61,636 bases of DNA from Chromera velia (taxonomy: Eukaryota; Sar; Chromeraceae). Under the pieces are notes generated by a model. The model had not been told where the DNA came from. It saw nothing but the letters and a program-made list of their open reading frames with translations, and made no database searches. Numbering within the stretch: position 1 is the stretch's first letter; every line of letters starts with the position of its first letter. The position numbers were made by a program, and so were the translations under genes. The stretch covers positions 1 through 61,636 of the forward strand of contig JAHBMJ010003454.1 in NCBI GenBank assembly GCA_018398765.1. Direction: 5' to 3'. Positions 22,678 to 33,678 of this stretch are shown one piece after another.

Positions 22678-24583
22678 ATTTAACCCGCGTCGGCCCCGCG
22701 ACTCCGGGCTACGAAGTCCGCAGTGACCCGCAGCTTAATTTATATTGCTGCTTAAAACTTGCTTGCAGCTCGCAAAAATTTAATTCTGTATGATGTTCTA
22801 TTAGTCGTTCTAAATGATGCTAGCTAGGATGCTGGTAATGCCTAAACTTTGCTCATTGCAATAAGTGATGCTAATTTTTTTTTGTAAAAGTTGCTTCTGC
22901 ACTATAGCTTGTGCAGTCCAATTTAATTATGGTTTATGGACTTAGTAATATGGACTCTAGTCATTAATTCGTGTTCTGCACTATTTTTTCTTTTAGAGTT
23001 TCTAATAATCATTAATGTTGATTGAGTCTCAAACCGGTTTTGAGTTTCGGTAGCTAATAGTGTCTAATTGATAAAACTTTTTAAAGATCGAACCTTGTAA
23101 AAAAAATGGAAATCGGTGGGAAATCTATGGAAATTCATGCTAGAATTCATAAAAAATCCTAAGGAAATCCAATGGAAATTAATGAGAAATCTGACGTATG
23201 AAACAAATGGAAAAAGGATAGTAAATTAATAGAAATCCTAAGGAAATCACAGAGAAAACAGTGGGAAATCTGTTGGGGGGCATCAATTTCCCATAGATTT
23301 CTCTAAAATTTCCCTCGAATTTCACTATTAAACATTTCCAGACATAGCGGGAAGGCCGCCCTAGGGCGGAACATATCACTCAATCAATCAATCAATCAAT
23401 TAATCCCCTAGGATTTCCCTAAGATTTCCCATCAATTTCCCACTATCAGATTTTCATACAATTTCTATGTTTTTTAATTTATAGAGAATGATAAAGTTAT
23501 AAAGGTGAAAGTGCATTGATGTACATGACATTAAATTTGAGATTGATACTAATTTGATAGTTTAAATATAAAAAGCTTAATTTTCAGTTAACTAAGTTTT
23601 CCGACTGTACTGAGATTTTTAAATGTGTTCCCTTTGTCCAGATCTGCAACGCAATATTGCATACAAGAATGAAATAAATACAGAAGAGGGAGAATGAGAT
23701 CAAGAGACTCGGACTCAAATAAATTGGAAAAGATTTTTTTAATTAAAAAAAAAGTTTTAGAAAACCAGCTGGCCTCTAGGCTGGTCTCTGAGAGACAACA
23801 AAGATCAATAAAGTTTTATGAAAAGAGGACTCAAGAGAAATAACCGGGGAAAGAACATGTGATAGACATAGGTTTAGATGGTAACACAAGACTAAATAGT
23901 TGTGAGGAGTGGATGGTGACATGAAGCCGACTTGCTATTCAGATATATTCAGGTCAACGTCATATAAAGCAGAACGGTCATGCAGAAAGACGCCAGATAT
24001 AGACCCATAACATCACAAACATACCGACAGAGACAGCATTGGAAGGCAAACAGATGTTTGGATAGAGATACAGACAAAAATATACCCTTACAGACACATG
24101 CGCACACGATCAGATGGACAGCTTCCATCAAATAAAGTAATAGAGAGACCGCCTACGGTAAGAAGTGAACTGAACAACGGGACTCTATATGTATAATGCA
24201 TATAACGACGCAAGCGAACCGTTGGAAGTCCGAAGATGACAGAAGAAGAGGCGTCTCAATGAAAGACCGTTGAGGACATACCTAATGAGTCAGCCAACCC
24301 TTCATATTTTTTCTTGATAGGAATGTCCCTTACTTACCGAGAGGAAATGATTCGTTCCTGTGCTAGTGAGATGAACTTTTTGTTCATAGGGAACTTGTTC
24401 TTGCTCATACCAGGATCTGCAAAAGTTTGAACGAGTGCATGAAGAAAAGAGAAAAAAAGTGAGTGAGAATTTTAATAAACAAAAGGCAAGACACACATCA
24501 AGTAAAGAACAATGTATCTGTGTGTGCGTCTCACTGTTTTGAAGCTTGTCTTGCCAGCTATACATACAGAACCCTCAACAGTC
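22678..24583. other. AT-rich, repeat-derived intergenic DNA
   Basis: At 23,107-23,480, words such as GGAAATC/GGGAAATCTATGG on the left face GATTTCCC/ATTTCCCAC on the right, as in a degraded palindromic MITE. Its middle (23,345-23,400) holds a GCCGCCCTAGGGCGG hairpin ending in a (TCAA)n tail, like the LINE tail described at 56,951. From 23,620 to 24,560 I see no gene. Confidence 0.5.
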
Positions 24584-24770
24584 GACTCACCAAACGATCG
24601 ACCCCCGACCGACTTGATGAACAGTCAAAGACCGACTCACCAAACGATCGACCCCCGACCGAGTTGATGAACAGTCAAAGACCGAGTCACCAAACAATCA
24701 ACCCCCGACCGAGTTGATGAACAGTCAAAGACCAAGTCACCAAACGATCGACCCCCGACCGAGTTGATGA
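24584..24770 (+). repeat. 50-bp tandem repeat, nearly four copies
   Basis: Units begin at 24,584, 24,634, 24,684 and 24,734, exactly 50 bases apart. Each contains CACCAAACGATCGACCCCCG and GTTGATGAACAGTCAAAGA with a few substitutions. The last copy is cut short. It lies about 350 bases downstream of the HAD gene's stop codon. No coding role is seen. Confidence 0.93.
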
Positions 24771-25126
24771 GTGACCAAGGGTTCTCATGTGTATGTGCAC
24801 GGTAGCCATACGAGGAGTGCTCAGAGCCGCTTACACAGTCTGTCACTTCCCCTATCCGGCCTACCGGGTCACTGTAAGGCGATGAAACCATATCAGCAGC
24901 CCACCACTGGCAAGCAAAGTTCAACGTGTCGGTGCAGAGCGGCGGTCTTCGACATGTTTCGTTGAGTGGTAAAGCAGGTACTTAACATTTCGCTGTGTTT
25001 TCACACAATGTGCCGAACCGAGCTCGCTCAGTTTATCACACCCCCTCACTAGAGAAACAGTTTTTGATAAAAAGGAACGAGAGAATCACTAGCTGGACAC
25101 TTCCTTTGGGTGACTTCAAAAGTTTC

Positions 25127-25615
25127 TCAGTCCGACGGTAGCGTCTGAACTGTATACACGGCGGAGTGGAACGACGGCTTCTTGTTGTTTTTTGATTGAA
25201 TGGCCCCTAGCACACACTCTGTGTCGTCTCCCTCCTCTGATGATGTGTCAGCTCCTCCTCTCTCTTCCCTGAAAGGCTGGCGCGTTGGACCTGGGAACCA
25301 TGCAGGTTCTGAAATCTTCTCGACAGTGAGCTGGTTGTTCTCCGGGGACAGTTGGAGAGTGAGGTCCACAGACTCGGAGAAGTGCTCTTCGCAAAAGTGG
25401 GGAAGAATCTCGTTCAAAAACCCCAGTTGCTGTAAAGAGACGGACAAGAAAGAGAAGAGAAGGGAAGAGAAGAGAAGAGAAGAGAAGGAGGGAAAAAGTG
25501 AGAGCTAGAAGTATAGACACACAGGCACAATCATACAATCACATACACACACGAACACATGCACACACACAATGATATACATACACACACACACACACAC
25601 ACACACATACACACA

Positions 25616-25656
<41 letters not shown>

Positions 25657-25717
25657 ATACACACACACATACACAATGATACCCCCCCCTCCTAGACACA
25701 CACATACACATACACAC

Positions 25718-25751
<34 letters not shown>

Positions 25752-26788
25752 AGCACACACAGAGCATATACAGCAGACAGACAGACTATATGTTTCTTCT
25801 TCTCCCTTCTTTTCTTCATGAATACAACAGACAAAAAGAAAGAAAGAACAAAGACAAAAAAACAGCACCAACAGTCAAACAGTGTGGGCAGGGGGCCCAA
25901 AAGGTGAGAGCAGACAGACAGACAGACAGACAGATAGACAGACAGACACACAGACACACAGACACACACGCACATATACACACATACACACAGACACACA
26001 CACACACACAATCACACATACACCCACATATACACCCACTCGCACACACACGCACGCGCACATACATGCACGCACGCACTTAGTACACATGCACGCATAC
26101 ACATGCTTAGAGACAAGCCACGCAAGCGCTTGCTTGTGCTCTTGAAGGCTCTGGGGAAAGGCTTGCTTACAAAGTAAGAGATGCATTGCTCGTTTTTTTT
26201 TGTTCCTTTGAATGCTTCCTTGCAGGACTCACCAAAGAAAGAGTGTCGATGTTCACGTGCCCATGTACAAGCTTGACAGTCTTCAGCACATGCGGCAGCC
26301 TATCCTGTTTGATGCGGCTGCAAACGGCAGTTGAAAAATGAGAGGAATTCTTGTTCACCAGAAGGAACAAAAAAGTATCAGCAGAAGAAGAAGAAGTTCA
26401 AGAGCAAAGGATACGGGTATTGCAGGGCCAATTGTCAGAAGGCAAAAACTGCATGCCGTGCTGGTCCGGCTCGTGCTCTTTTCCCATTTCTTGATCCAGA
26501 TGAACCAAAGATGTTTCATTCGATCACTTTCTCCTGTCACTGCCACCTGACTTCCTTTTACCCAGGAAAACCAAATAGGAGACGAAAGGACATTCAAATT
26601 GCCAGACGTACCTGCAGAGGTTCTTTACCGCCTCCTTCTCCTCAAAGCTGTCCCCAATAGAGATAATGTGCCGGACTTCCCCTTCTGGCAAGTGACCCAT
26701 GCTGAGCACATCCATGAAGAACTCTGCAAAGGCCAGCATCTGCACGCACACGCACACACACAGACACAGTGACACACAGAAACACAGT

Positions 26789-26868
<80 letters not shown>

Positions 26869-27473
26869 AAGAGGGAGAGAGAGAGCTTTCCTTTCTGTAG
26901 TGAGCACATATGATGCACCGGACGCTCTGCATGCAAACAGTCAGGAAATCCCATCAGAAACCGGCGAGGAATCGCTTGCAAGCTGTAAGCGTGTGACTTG
27001 AACAAACCAGTGCTGTTCTGACACAGGGAGTTCCTATGCAACTGCAGAAAAAATGGAAGGAAAGCTTCTGCCCCCCCCCGACCTTCCAGTTTCGCCTCCC
27101 ATTTGCACCCTAGGGTAGGCGCTTTAAATTGGTATGCCAGGATATTGCCACCAAAGATTTGAGGGTTCATGATGTACTTGTGGAGTTCTGGCATCATGTA
27201 GTGAGAGCTCTCGTACACCCAGGTCATCGTGGCTGCTGTGACAATTCGGACCTCCCCGCTTCCAGCGGCTGTTCGAAGGACCGAGATGCACTTCTCTTCC
27301 ACTTTCTTGAGCCATATTCTTACGTTTGCTGAGAGAGTTTGTGCGAGAGCCGCAACCCCGTTCACCTTTTTCCGATGTTTGTTGACCTTCTGGAAGAACC
27401 AGGAGGTGGGAAATAGGGTGTCATCATAATCGAATACCACCAGTGTGTGTGAGGGAGAGAACACTGGTCCCAC
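25127..27473 (-). CDS. HAD-like hydrolase, C-terminal four exons
   Basis: Exons 27,473-27,083; 26,723-26,612; 26,317-26,233; 25,429-25,127 (TGA) join in phase and encode 296 residues. The first begins near a HAD motif I, LVVFDYDDTLFPTSWF (nucleophile Asp and Asp+2). VRIVTAATMTWV follows in the motif II position (here Thr). A Lys-containing segment and SIGDSFEEKEAV, the acidic motif IV, come next; then HVLKTVKLVHG and a Glu/Ser-rich end. This layout matches an uncharacterised HAD subfamily seen in protists and algae, so phosphatase or phosphotransfer chemistry is likely but the substrate is unknown. The first listed exon starts at an acceptor, so the true N-terminus lies upstream, perhaps in the Lys-rich region at 27,633-28,160. 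Introns contain very long CA tracts. Confidence 0.78.
25520..26090. repeat. Long (CA)n / CAGA microsatellite in HAD gene intron
   Basis: More than 500 bases of CA with TA, CAGA and CG interruptions, between HAD exons at 25,429 and 26,233. The open frames of Thr/His or Val/Cys are artefacts. Confidence 0.95.
26745..26890. repeat. (CA)n(GA)n microsatellite in HAD gene intron
   Basis: CA with CAGA breaks, then about 60 bases of GA, ending close to the acceptor of the SIGDS exon (26,723). On the gene strand this gives a CT then GT run before the acceptor. Confidence 0.93.
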
Positions 27474-27632
27474 CTGCACAAGCACAGGAAGCCGCAGTGA
27501 CAAGACACACAAAGCATGCTTTGAGCATCAGTTGCGAGTCGAAGTGTGTGAAGGAAGAAGTCAGATTGCAGATTAACAACAGGGATAGGGCTTGAAAACG
27601 AAAAGTAAAGCAAAGGTGTAGATGCTGAAAGA

Positions 27633-28111
27633 TTGAACATAGACAGAACAACCGAAGGGCTCCCGGCGTCTTTTGGATGCGTGCACAGACCGACCGATAT
27701 TTCCTCTTTTTTGGCCACTCGCTGTCGCTGTAGAGCTTGGAAAAGTTTCCTTCTCCCCGTTGCCTCCCCCCTCTTTTACTCCACAACGGACTTTCTTCTC
27801 CCCTTTGCCGTTTCCATGTTTCACCAGACTAGCAAATCCCTTCTTCTTTCCCTTCCCTTTCGAGTCTTTCGCCGCACAATGGAGTTTCGTCTCCCCCTGA
27901 CCGCTTCCGTGTTGCATTTGATCAGTGAGTCCCTTTTTCTGACCTTTCCAACTCCTTTCTTCCAAGACTCTGAGTGCCTTTTGTGTCTTCACAGGAGCGT
28001 TATGCCCAACCCCCTTCAGGACCGATTTCCCCGTCTTTACAAGTTACTGTGTTACCCTCCCTCTCTCCTGTTCAGTCGCTTTGAAGCACATCTTTGAACA
28101 TGCGAGAGAGG

Positions 28112-28142
<31 letters not shown>

Positions 28143-28160
28143 CTTCTTGCTCTTCCTAAT
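27633..28160 (-). CDS. Lys-rich 5' region of the HAD gene, or separate fragment
   Basis: Downstream of an acceptor-like TGTGTGCAG at 28,160 the minus strand reads IRKS, then about a dozen Lys codons (an AAG microsatellite), then SSLACSKMCFKATEQ. After one TAA at 28,044 the same frame continues for about 140 residues with three degenerate units of the type HG.GKGEKK..C..K, very rich in Lys and Gly. No domain is recognised. It sits just upstream of the first firm HAD exon, so it may be that protein's basic N-terminus, but no donor joins it in phase with confidence. The in-frame stop could mean decay, an unseen intron or a base error. Confidence 0.35.
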
Positions 28161-28327
28161 CTGCACACAAAGACAATGTGTTGTTTGACCCGCATTGATG
28201 TCAATCTGTACAAGTTTCTCTAACAAATGTATGGGACAAATCAAAAAAGGCAAGGAGAGTCGTTGAATAAAGTACATCAAAGAATGAACACCACACAGCC
28301 ACCCAAATGGGCTGGATGCATAATTAA

Positions 28328-29556
28328 CAGAGTGGACTCCAAAGTAGGACTTAGTGGAATTCAAAGTAACTTTTAAATTTACTATATTTTAGCTTCATTA
28401 TAAAGTAAAACTAGGTTACTTAAAGCAATCTAAAGTTTTTTAGAGCATTTAAAATCGTTACTTCTGTGTGAATCTGCTCAAATGTGCTCAAAAGACTTGT
28501 TGATTAGCTAGGGAAAAATTATGATCACCGCGGTACATGGAAGTTAGTGAATGTTACCTGCAAAGAAATATACAGGCACAACACTAATGAATATGCTCAA
28601 CAGCAACGTTTAGCGCCGCCAATCAAGTATAAAGAATTGCTTCTTCTACAAGGGAAACAGTGCAGGAAGGAGGGCTTCACAGCTAGGCTGGTCAGACCGG
28701 ACAGGAGACAGTCAGCAGGGGTCGGAGAGGATTCCGAAGAACAAGGCACAGAGACAACATAATTCTATTCACAAAGAACTCACACTACACGGCGTAAAAG
28801 CTTGCAAATCATTCTGCGTGTATCAATGAGAAACTGTAAAAAAGAAGGACAGGTCTGTAGGTAGATCCAGATGTTCAGAGGGAGACCAGTACGGAGTGCC
28901 ACAAATGAGAAAGGATGAACGAGTAAGTAGTACTTGGGTCGAGATAGTATGGATCGCTTTGAAAGACTGACATACACGGAGCAAGTGGAAGACATTCAAA
29001 TGTATGAAAGCTGAGCGATTGGTCTGGGTGGAAAAATGTCTGGCACAACTGAGAGCTGTGCAAAGCTTAAAAAAATGGAGGCTCCAGCAGACTCTCCATC
29101 GACCCTCTCTAAGTGACCCCTGCTCCATCGACCCCTGCTCTGTTCTTTGGAATCCTCTCCAACCCCTGCTGACCGTCTCCTGTCCGCTCTGACCAGCCTA
29201 GCTGTGAAACCCTCCTTCCTGCACTGTTTCCCTTGCAGAAGAAGCAATTCTTTGTACTTGATTGGCGGCGCTAAACGTTGCTGTTGAGCGTATCCATTAG
29301 TCTTGTGCCTATGTATTTCTTTGTAGGTAACATTCACTAACTTCCATGTGCCGCAGTGATCGTAATTTTTCCCTAGCTAATCAACCAGTCTTTTGAGCAT
29401 ATTTGAGCAGATTCGCATAGAAGTAACGATTTTAAATGCTCTAAAAAACTTTAGATTGCTTTAAGTAACCTAGTTTTACTTTATAATAAAGCTAGAATAT
29501 AGTAAATTTAAAAGTTACTTTGAATTTCGCTAAGTCCTACTTTGGAGTCCACTCTG
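28328..29556. mobile_element. Foldback-type element with ~420-bp inverted arms
   Basis: The left arm 28,328-28,750 reappears inverted at about 29,138-29,556 with few differences, around a spacer of about 390 bases. Ends are CAGAGTGGACTCC and its complement, each flanked by TTAA (28,324-28,327 and 29,557-29,560), which fits a TTAA target duplication of the piggyBac/Kolobok type. Both arms contain the same short open frame in mirror orientation, so it is an arm feature and not a gene. No transposase is present; the element is non-autonomous. Confidence 0.85.
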
Positions 29557-29560
29557 TTAA

Positions 29561-30882
29561 TTGAAAGACAAAACGTAAGCATGAATACAAAAAGTCACAC
29601 CGCTTCCATGAATTGAAAAGAAATGTTGCCTTCTGGTACAAAGGAGGGAGGTGTTGTAGAGAGCATGTATAGTGTTGCATCGTATACATACAATCATGCC
29701 ACCTGTACTTGTGATTTCGTTGCCGTATGTACACATCACTGTACGTCGGATCACTTCTATATAACCTCTGTCTTATTCGTTTTGCAGACAGACCGGTGTT
29801 TGATCCATTTTGTTGCGTTGTGCGGTCATATTCGACAAGCAACACTCAGTCCAGTAAGTGGATACCGAAGAGAAACAATATTGATATGTATGCGTACAGA
29901 TGTATCTTAAATCCACAGTTTGAGAACAGGTTTTGAGCGGAGCAACGAAAGGTCAGAATCAACTTTCAAGTGACGTTTGCTCAAGATGCAGCGGAGCAGA
30001 CTGGTGACTGCTCGTCAAAAGTTCGTTGGTTTCCAATTCGAAGATGTACACGTACAAAGAAGTCTTCTCTAGTCCAGGGGTCCTGTTGGTGTTCTCACAA
30101 CCCCCTCGCGCAAGCATACGCATAGACGGGTGGAAGGCAAAGCGTGCGGAGCTTCAGCATATACAGACTGAACCCGGACGTTCAGACGGTTACCGGAATT
30201 TTAAGGTCCGGAAATAGTAACGGCCAGATCTGAATCTTACACTACTATATAGTCCATACAATCATCTCCCACCAATGTCACACCATTTGCACAGAGAATC
30301 TCAAAAGTGATAAAACATAAAGTTTATGTACTCAGAATTGCTAGTGGAACCGCTTATAGAATTGCTAGTGAACTTATCGTTTTGGGTCTCTAGGTAGCGG
30401 TTTTAGTGGTGATTTTTAAAATTGCCAGTTAATTGCTAGTAGGATCGGTCGCGCGATCTATATACAATATAAGGCTAAGAATTTGTATATAAAGCAAAGT
30501 AAACGTCAGAAAATAAACAAATTGTTTAATTTATAGACTTTATTTTGATGTTTTTCCCCTTCGATCTGATGAAAAATCGCTAGTTCTAACGTTAGTTGAC
30601 TCCTAGGTTGGCTCAAAAATCGCTACTCGTAAAAACTTAATTTCTGTTAATTAATTAGCACTTTTAGCAAAACCACCGGTAGCCAAAAAGTTTTTGCCGG
30701 TAGCAGTTTTTTAAACTGCTAGTAGGGTTGATCTCGCGATCCATGCATATAGATCTATATGAACTATGGGCCTAAAAATTGGTATAAAAAGAGTGTCCAA
30801 GCAGTCTAAAACTTTTACTAAACACTAACTCTTATGGCTTAAAAACAACTTAAACACTTGCTAGACAGGCTGCAGGCTACAT
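29561..30882. other. Intergenic, with a diverged direct repeat
   Basis: Blocks at about 30,394-30,500 and 30,682-30,800 share GGTAGC.GTTTT, AATTGC/AACTGCTAGTAGG, TCGCGATC and a TATA-rich stretch ending in TAAAAATTGGTATAAA or its variant. They look like two copies of one old element. Nothing else is recognised; the plus frame at 30,044-30,217 has no supporting evidence. Confidence 0.45.
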
Positions 30883-31545
30883 TCATACACATACCAACGA
30901 AAAGTACTGGTTTTCTCCCATAAAGCACAAACATTTGAAGACTTTATTGAGAAAACCTTGGGTAAGCCCCATTGTTAGAGCATAGTGGCCTCTGTTGACA
31001 GACATGGAGGGAAGCTCAGCATTAGAGGAGAGCTCCTGGAGTCTCTCTAGCACACGGTCAAGAACTTCTTCGGTGGAGAGCAAAGCAATGCTTAGAGGGT
31101 CTCTAAGCTCTGTGAGGACGTTCAAAAGCCCCCAGCTTTCAAGCTGCCGTCGTTCTTTCACACCGGTCACCTTCGATCTCTCCTTTGGCTCCTCCTCTTC
31201 TGTCAGGAGACCGTCCTTGCCGAACAGCCAACCGGTGGTGGTGGTCCCTCCGGTAGCAGGAGGAGGAGCGGCACCCTCAGCAGGAGGAGGAGCGACACCC
31301 ACAGCAGGAGGAGGAGCGGCACCCTCAGCAGGAGGAGGAGCGGCACCCTCAACCAGCGCTGCCAATAAGAAGGACAACTGAAGGAAGTCCCAGGCCAAGT
31401 CGACCTGTAGAAAGAAACATTGTGTCGATACAAAGAAGTTGACATGTTGCAGAGTCAAATCAATTGCATCCAATTGATCGTTTAAAATTAATAGATCTTG
31501 ACACAGAAATCGGAATTCAACCGGGAATTGGCTAAGCCTCATCAT
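30883..31545 (-). CDS. Unknown protein with an EGAAPPPA coding minisatellite
   Basis: A 220-residue frame starting MMRLSQFPVEF (ATG at 31,545) and ending in TGA at 30,883. It has no domain I recognise. Residues about 65-97 are four copies of an eight-residue unit EGAAPPPA, encoded by a 24-base tandem repeat at 31,256-31,351. The rest is Leu-rich and looks helical. An optional 39-base intron, GTCAACTTC...TTTCTACAG, would remove 13 residues before VDLAWDF without changing frame. A shorter frame on the plus strand runs through the same repeat, but it lacks flanking structure. Real-gene status is moderate. Confidence 0.45.
   Translation of the reverse strand: MMRLSQFPVEFRFLCQDLLILNDQLDAIDLTLQHVNFFVSTQCFFLQVDLAWDFLQLSFLLAALVEGAAPPPAEGAAPPPAVGVAPPPAEGAAPPPATGGTTTTGWLFGKDGLLTEEEEPKERSKVTGVKERRQLESWGLLNVLTELRDPLSIALLSTEEVLDRVLERLQELSSNAELPSMSVNRGHYALTMGLTQGFLNKVFKCLCFMGENQYFSLVCV
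31256..31351. repeat. 24-bp tandem repeat, four copies
   Basis: Exact period 24 (GCAGGAGGAGGAGCGGCACC plus four bases), with one copy carrying two changes. It lies inside the minus-strand open frame and keeps its reading frame. Confidence 0.95.
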
Positions 31546-31794
31546 TCCTTTTTTTTTTTTGTATTGACTTAAAGTTTATTCCTAACGTCTGGCCTATGCG
31601 TCTTTCGTCTCTTCTTTCTGTCCTGGTTACTGCTCTTACTGCTAGCTCTCTCTCACATGCGACCTCATACTTGATGCTCTTCCATCCGAATGCCTTCTTC
31701 GGCATTTGCTAACTACTTCCTATCCCTCTAAGTCAGTCATGACCAGCGCACTGCCTACAGTAGCTCCTCCTTCCTCCCAGCCCTCCCCTTGCAC

Positions 31795-32056
31795 TCATCT
31801 GGTCCCCTGAATGCATGCACTTGCCGCTTTTAGGTGGGCAATTTGCAGTCGGGCTCGGATCTGGCCGCACGTCTTGCTCACGTATTCAAACTTGCCCCCA
31901 TTTCTCACTCAGTCGCTCTGCCAGCCTCTTTAAGAACCTCTTAGCCTCCCCCTCCATCGTCCCGTCGACCGCACTCACAAGTAGGGTGAAGTCGCACCCT
32001 TTGTCCGCGCTTGCCTGCCCATGTTTCCTCTTCTTTTCTTCTGCTGAAGTTGACAT
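31795..32056 (-). pseudogene. Retroelement remnant (C-terminal end of a reverse-transcriptase polyprotein)
   Basis: The minus frame from the ATG at 32,056 reads [20 protein letters not shown], then [13 protein letters not shown]. After a one-base shift it continues [20 protein letters not shown] and stops at 31,795. The pattern (VDG..G.EA..FLKRLAE.L..KW, then G.IRARL..A...A....RG) resembles the end of RT polyproteins in many algal retroelements. It is different from the LINE at 57-60 kb. Only this tail remains, with a frameshift. The identification is from memory of the pattern, not a search. Confidence 0.55.
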
Positions 32057-32227
32057 GGCATTGCATGTTTAATACATCATCCACTGACTTGAATTGAGGT
32101 AGCTTCAGGCTAGAAATGAGAAATGCTTATGTGCTGCCATCCAGTGCATATACATACACACACATACACGTTCTTTCAAATGTTGAACCACTTGCTTTTT
32201 CATTATATAAGGGGGTTAGTCATTCAT

Positions 32228-33678
32228 TTATTGGTCTCTTGTTAAACCTGTGCATGCATGCTGATTTACATCTTTCCACTGATATTCCAGTGGCACTGGC
32301 CTAGGAACCAGTACTTCTTTCACACAGTGCCGCACATTCCCTGCATGTACAAATAAGTCAAAGGACATGCTGTCTAAACCTGCCTGGGGCGCCTGGGGCG
32401 ACCCCAGGTGGTTTTGCCTAAGTTTATATAGAGCTGCCTGGGGTGAAACCCCAGGCAGTTGTTGAGAGTTGCCTGGGGCGAAGGTCGGTGCCTTCGACGA
32501 AGGCACCGACCTTATCATCGCGAACCACGGTGTACGTGCCCGACCGGGTTCGCGTGAGGGACGCGCCGATGCGACCTCGCGATCTATACGTACATGCCGC
32601 ATATCAAAGGTCCAACAGGTCATGCAGACCGGCAGCAACTTTTTCTTCGGCAGTCGCGATCAGCGATAGATACCAGTAGATACACATTAAGTTGACGGTT
32701 GCTTTCAACTTTCGTCTCTTCTCACTCTTGTCACTGGAGATGCACATCATTGCACATCATTGTACATCCATTGATTAACTCACTGATTGATTCCACACTT
32801 GGCCTTCCCGCTTACTGACTGCACTGATTGATAATTCCGCACTCGGCCTTCCCGCTTGCTGAATCAAGCAGAGCAATTCAGAAAGGAGAGGGAGGTGGGG
32901 CGTCTGCCTGATGGCATGTCCTTTTCAGCAAATGCAGTAGAAGAAGAATCTGAGAGGGAAGAGGGAGAGGGATTTGAAGCATTATAAATGAGTCTTTAAA
33001 GTTGCGTTCAGATACTAAATCCTAGAATAAAGGCATTTTTAAACTTTTTTCAACGTTTTTTACACTATAGAGAGAATGCAGAAAGACCTCCTGACTGCCT
33101 GGGGTGCCGCAGGCGGTCCGTAAGGACCGCCTGGGGAAGGTCATACATAAGACCCCAGGCGGTCCATCAGGGCCGCCTGGGGTCAGCGCAAGCAGTCATT
33201 CTAAAGGTTTAGACAGCATGTCAAAGGATGCCCTCAGACGTACCGCAAAAAGAGATATCCCTGCGTTCACTGCCTTGAAGAGCTCTTCAGGGAGGAACCA
33301 GGTCTGAGGGGGACCGATGAATCTTTCTTTCCTCGGATCCAGTTCTCGCCTGCTGGGTACCCCACGAACGAGCGACGTCAGGTCCGACTCAATGAACTGG
33401 GCTTGAGGCAGTTCCCCTTCCACAGCGTCAAATCGCATCAACTGCAAAAAGAAGATTGGACAGATGGCAACATTCTCGGCTACTTAAAGATCAGTCAAAA
33501 ATACAGTTTTTGAAATGAAAGCCCACACACCGAACCGGCGGAAAGCCAAAACGATTCTCGGGCGTGTCAAACAAACACAATCTAACGGCTTCCCCAGGCT
33601 TTGCTCTATAACGGACAGCCAGGAATTACCGCACCTTTATTCTTCCAAACTTTGCTTCGTCTAACTGCACTACATAAG
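32228..33678 (-). pseudogene. Unknown small gene split by an hAT-like insertion
   Basis: Exons 33,678-33,630, 33,605-33,536 and 33,441 onward join in phase through a 24-base intron and a 94-base intron. They read YVVQLDEAKFGRIKV, then GEAVRLCLFDTPENRFGFPP, then a longer segment with VEGELPQAQFIESDLTSLV and FIGPPQTWFLPEELFKAV. That third exon is cut at 33,221 by element 32,366-33,220. The same frame resumes beyond the element at 32,365 and runs to TAA at 32,228; counting one 8-bp duplication, the two halves are in phase. I recognise no family. Upstream exons are not found. It is either a host gene broken by the insertion or, less likely, one that now splices around it. Confidence 0.5.
32366..33220. 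mobile_element. hAT-like non-autonomous element, 855 bp
   Basis: Ends CATGCTGTCTAAACC and GGTTTAGACAGCATG are perfect inverted repeats, flanked by identical 8-bp copies TCAAAGGA at 32,358-32,365 and 33,221-33,228, as hAT transposition leaves. Subterminal regions carry many CCTGGGGC/GCCCCAGG words in both directions. The interior has no transposase. It sits in the coding exon of the minus-strand gene around it. Confidence 0.93.

Noticed and set aside
25520-26090. Cys/Val-rich and Thr/His-rich open frames
   Set aside because: Translations of a CA microsatellite in an intron.
26724-26739. HAD exon starting at ATGCTGGCC (26,739) with a GC donor at 27,088
   Set aside because: A canonical GT donor at 27,082 with the acceptor at 26,723 joins in phase and gives an equally good family match.
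32228-32365. 40-nt intron between the two halves of the split gene
   Set aside because: Donor and acceptor exist once the element is ignored, but splicing gives an immediate stop, while the unspliced frame stays open to 32,228.
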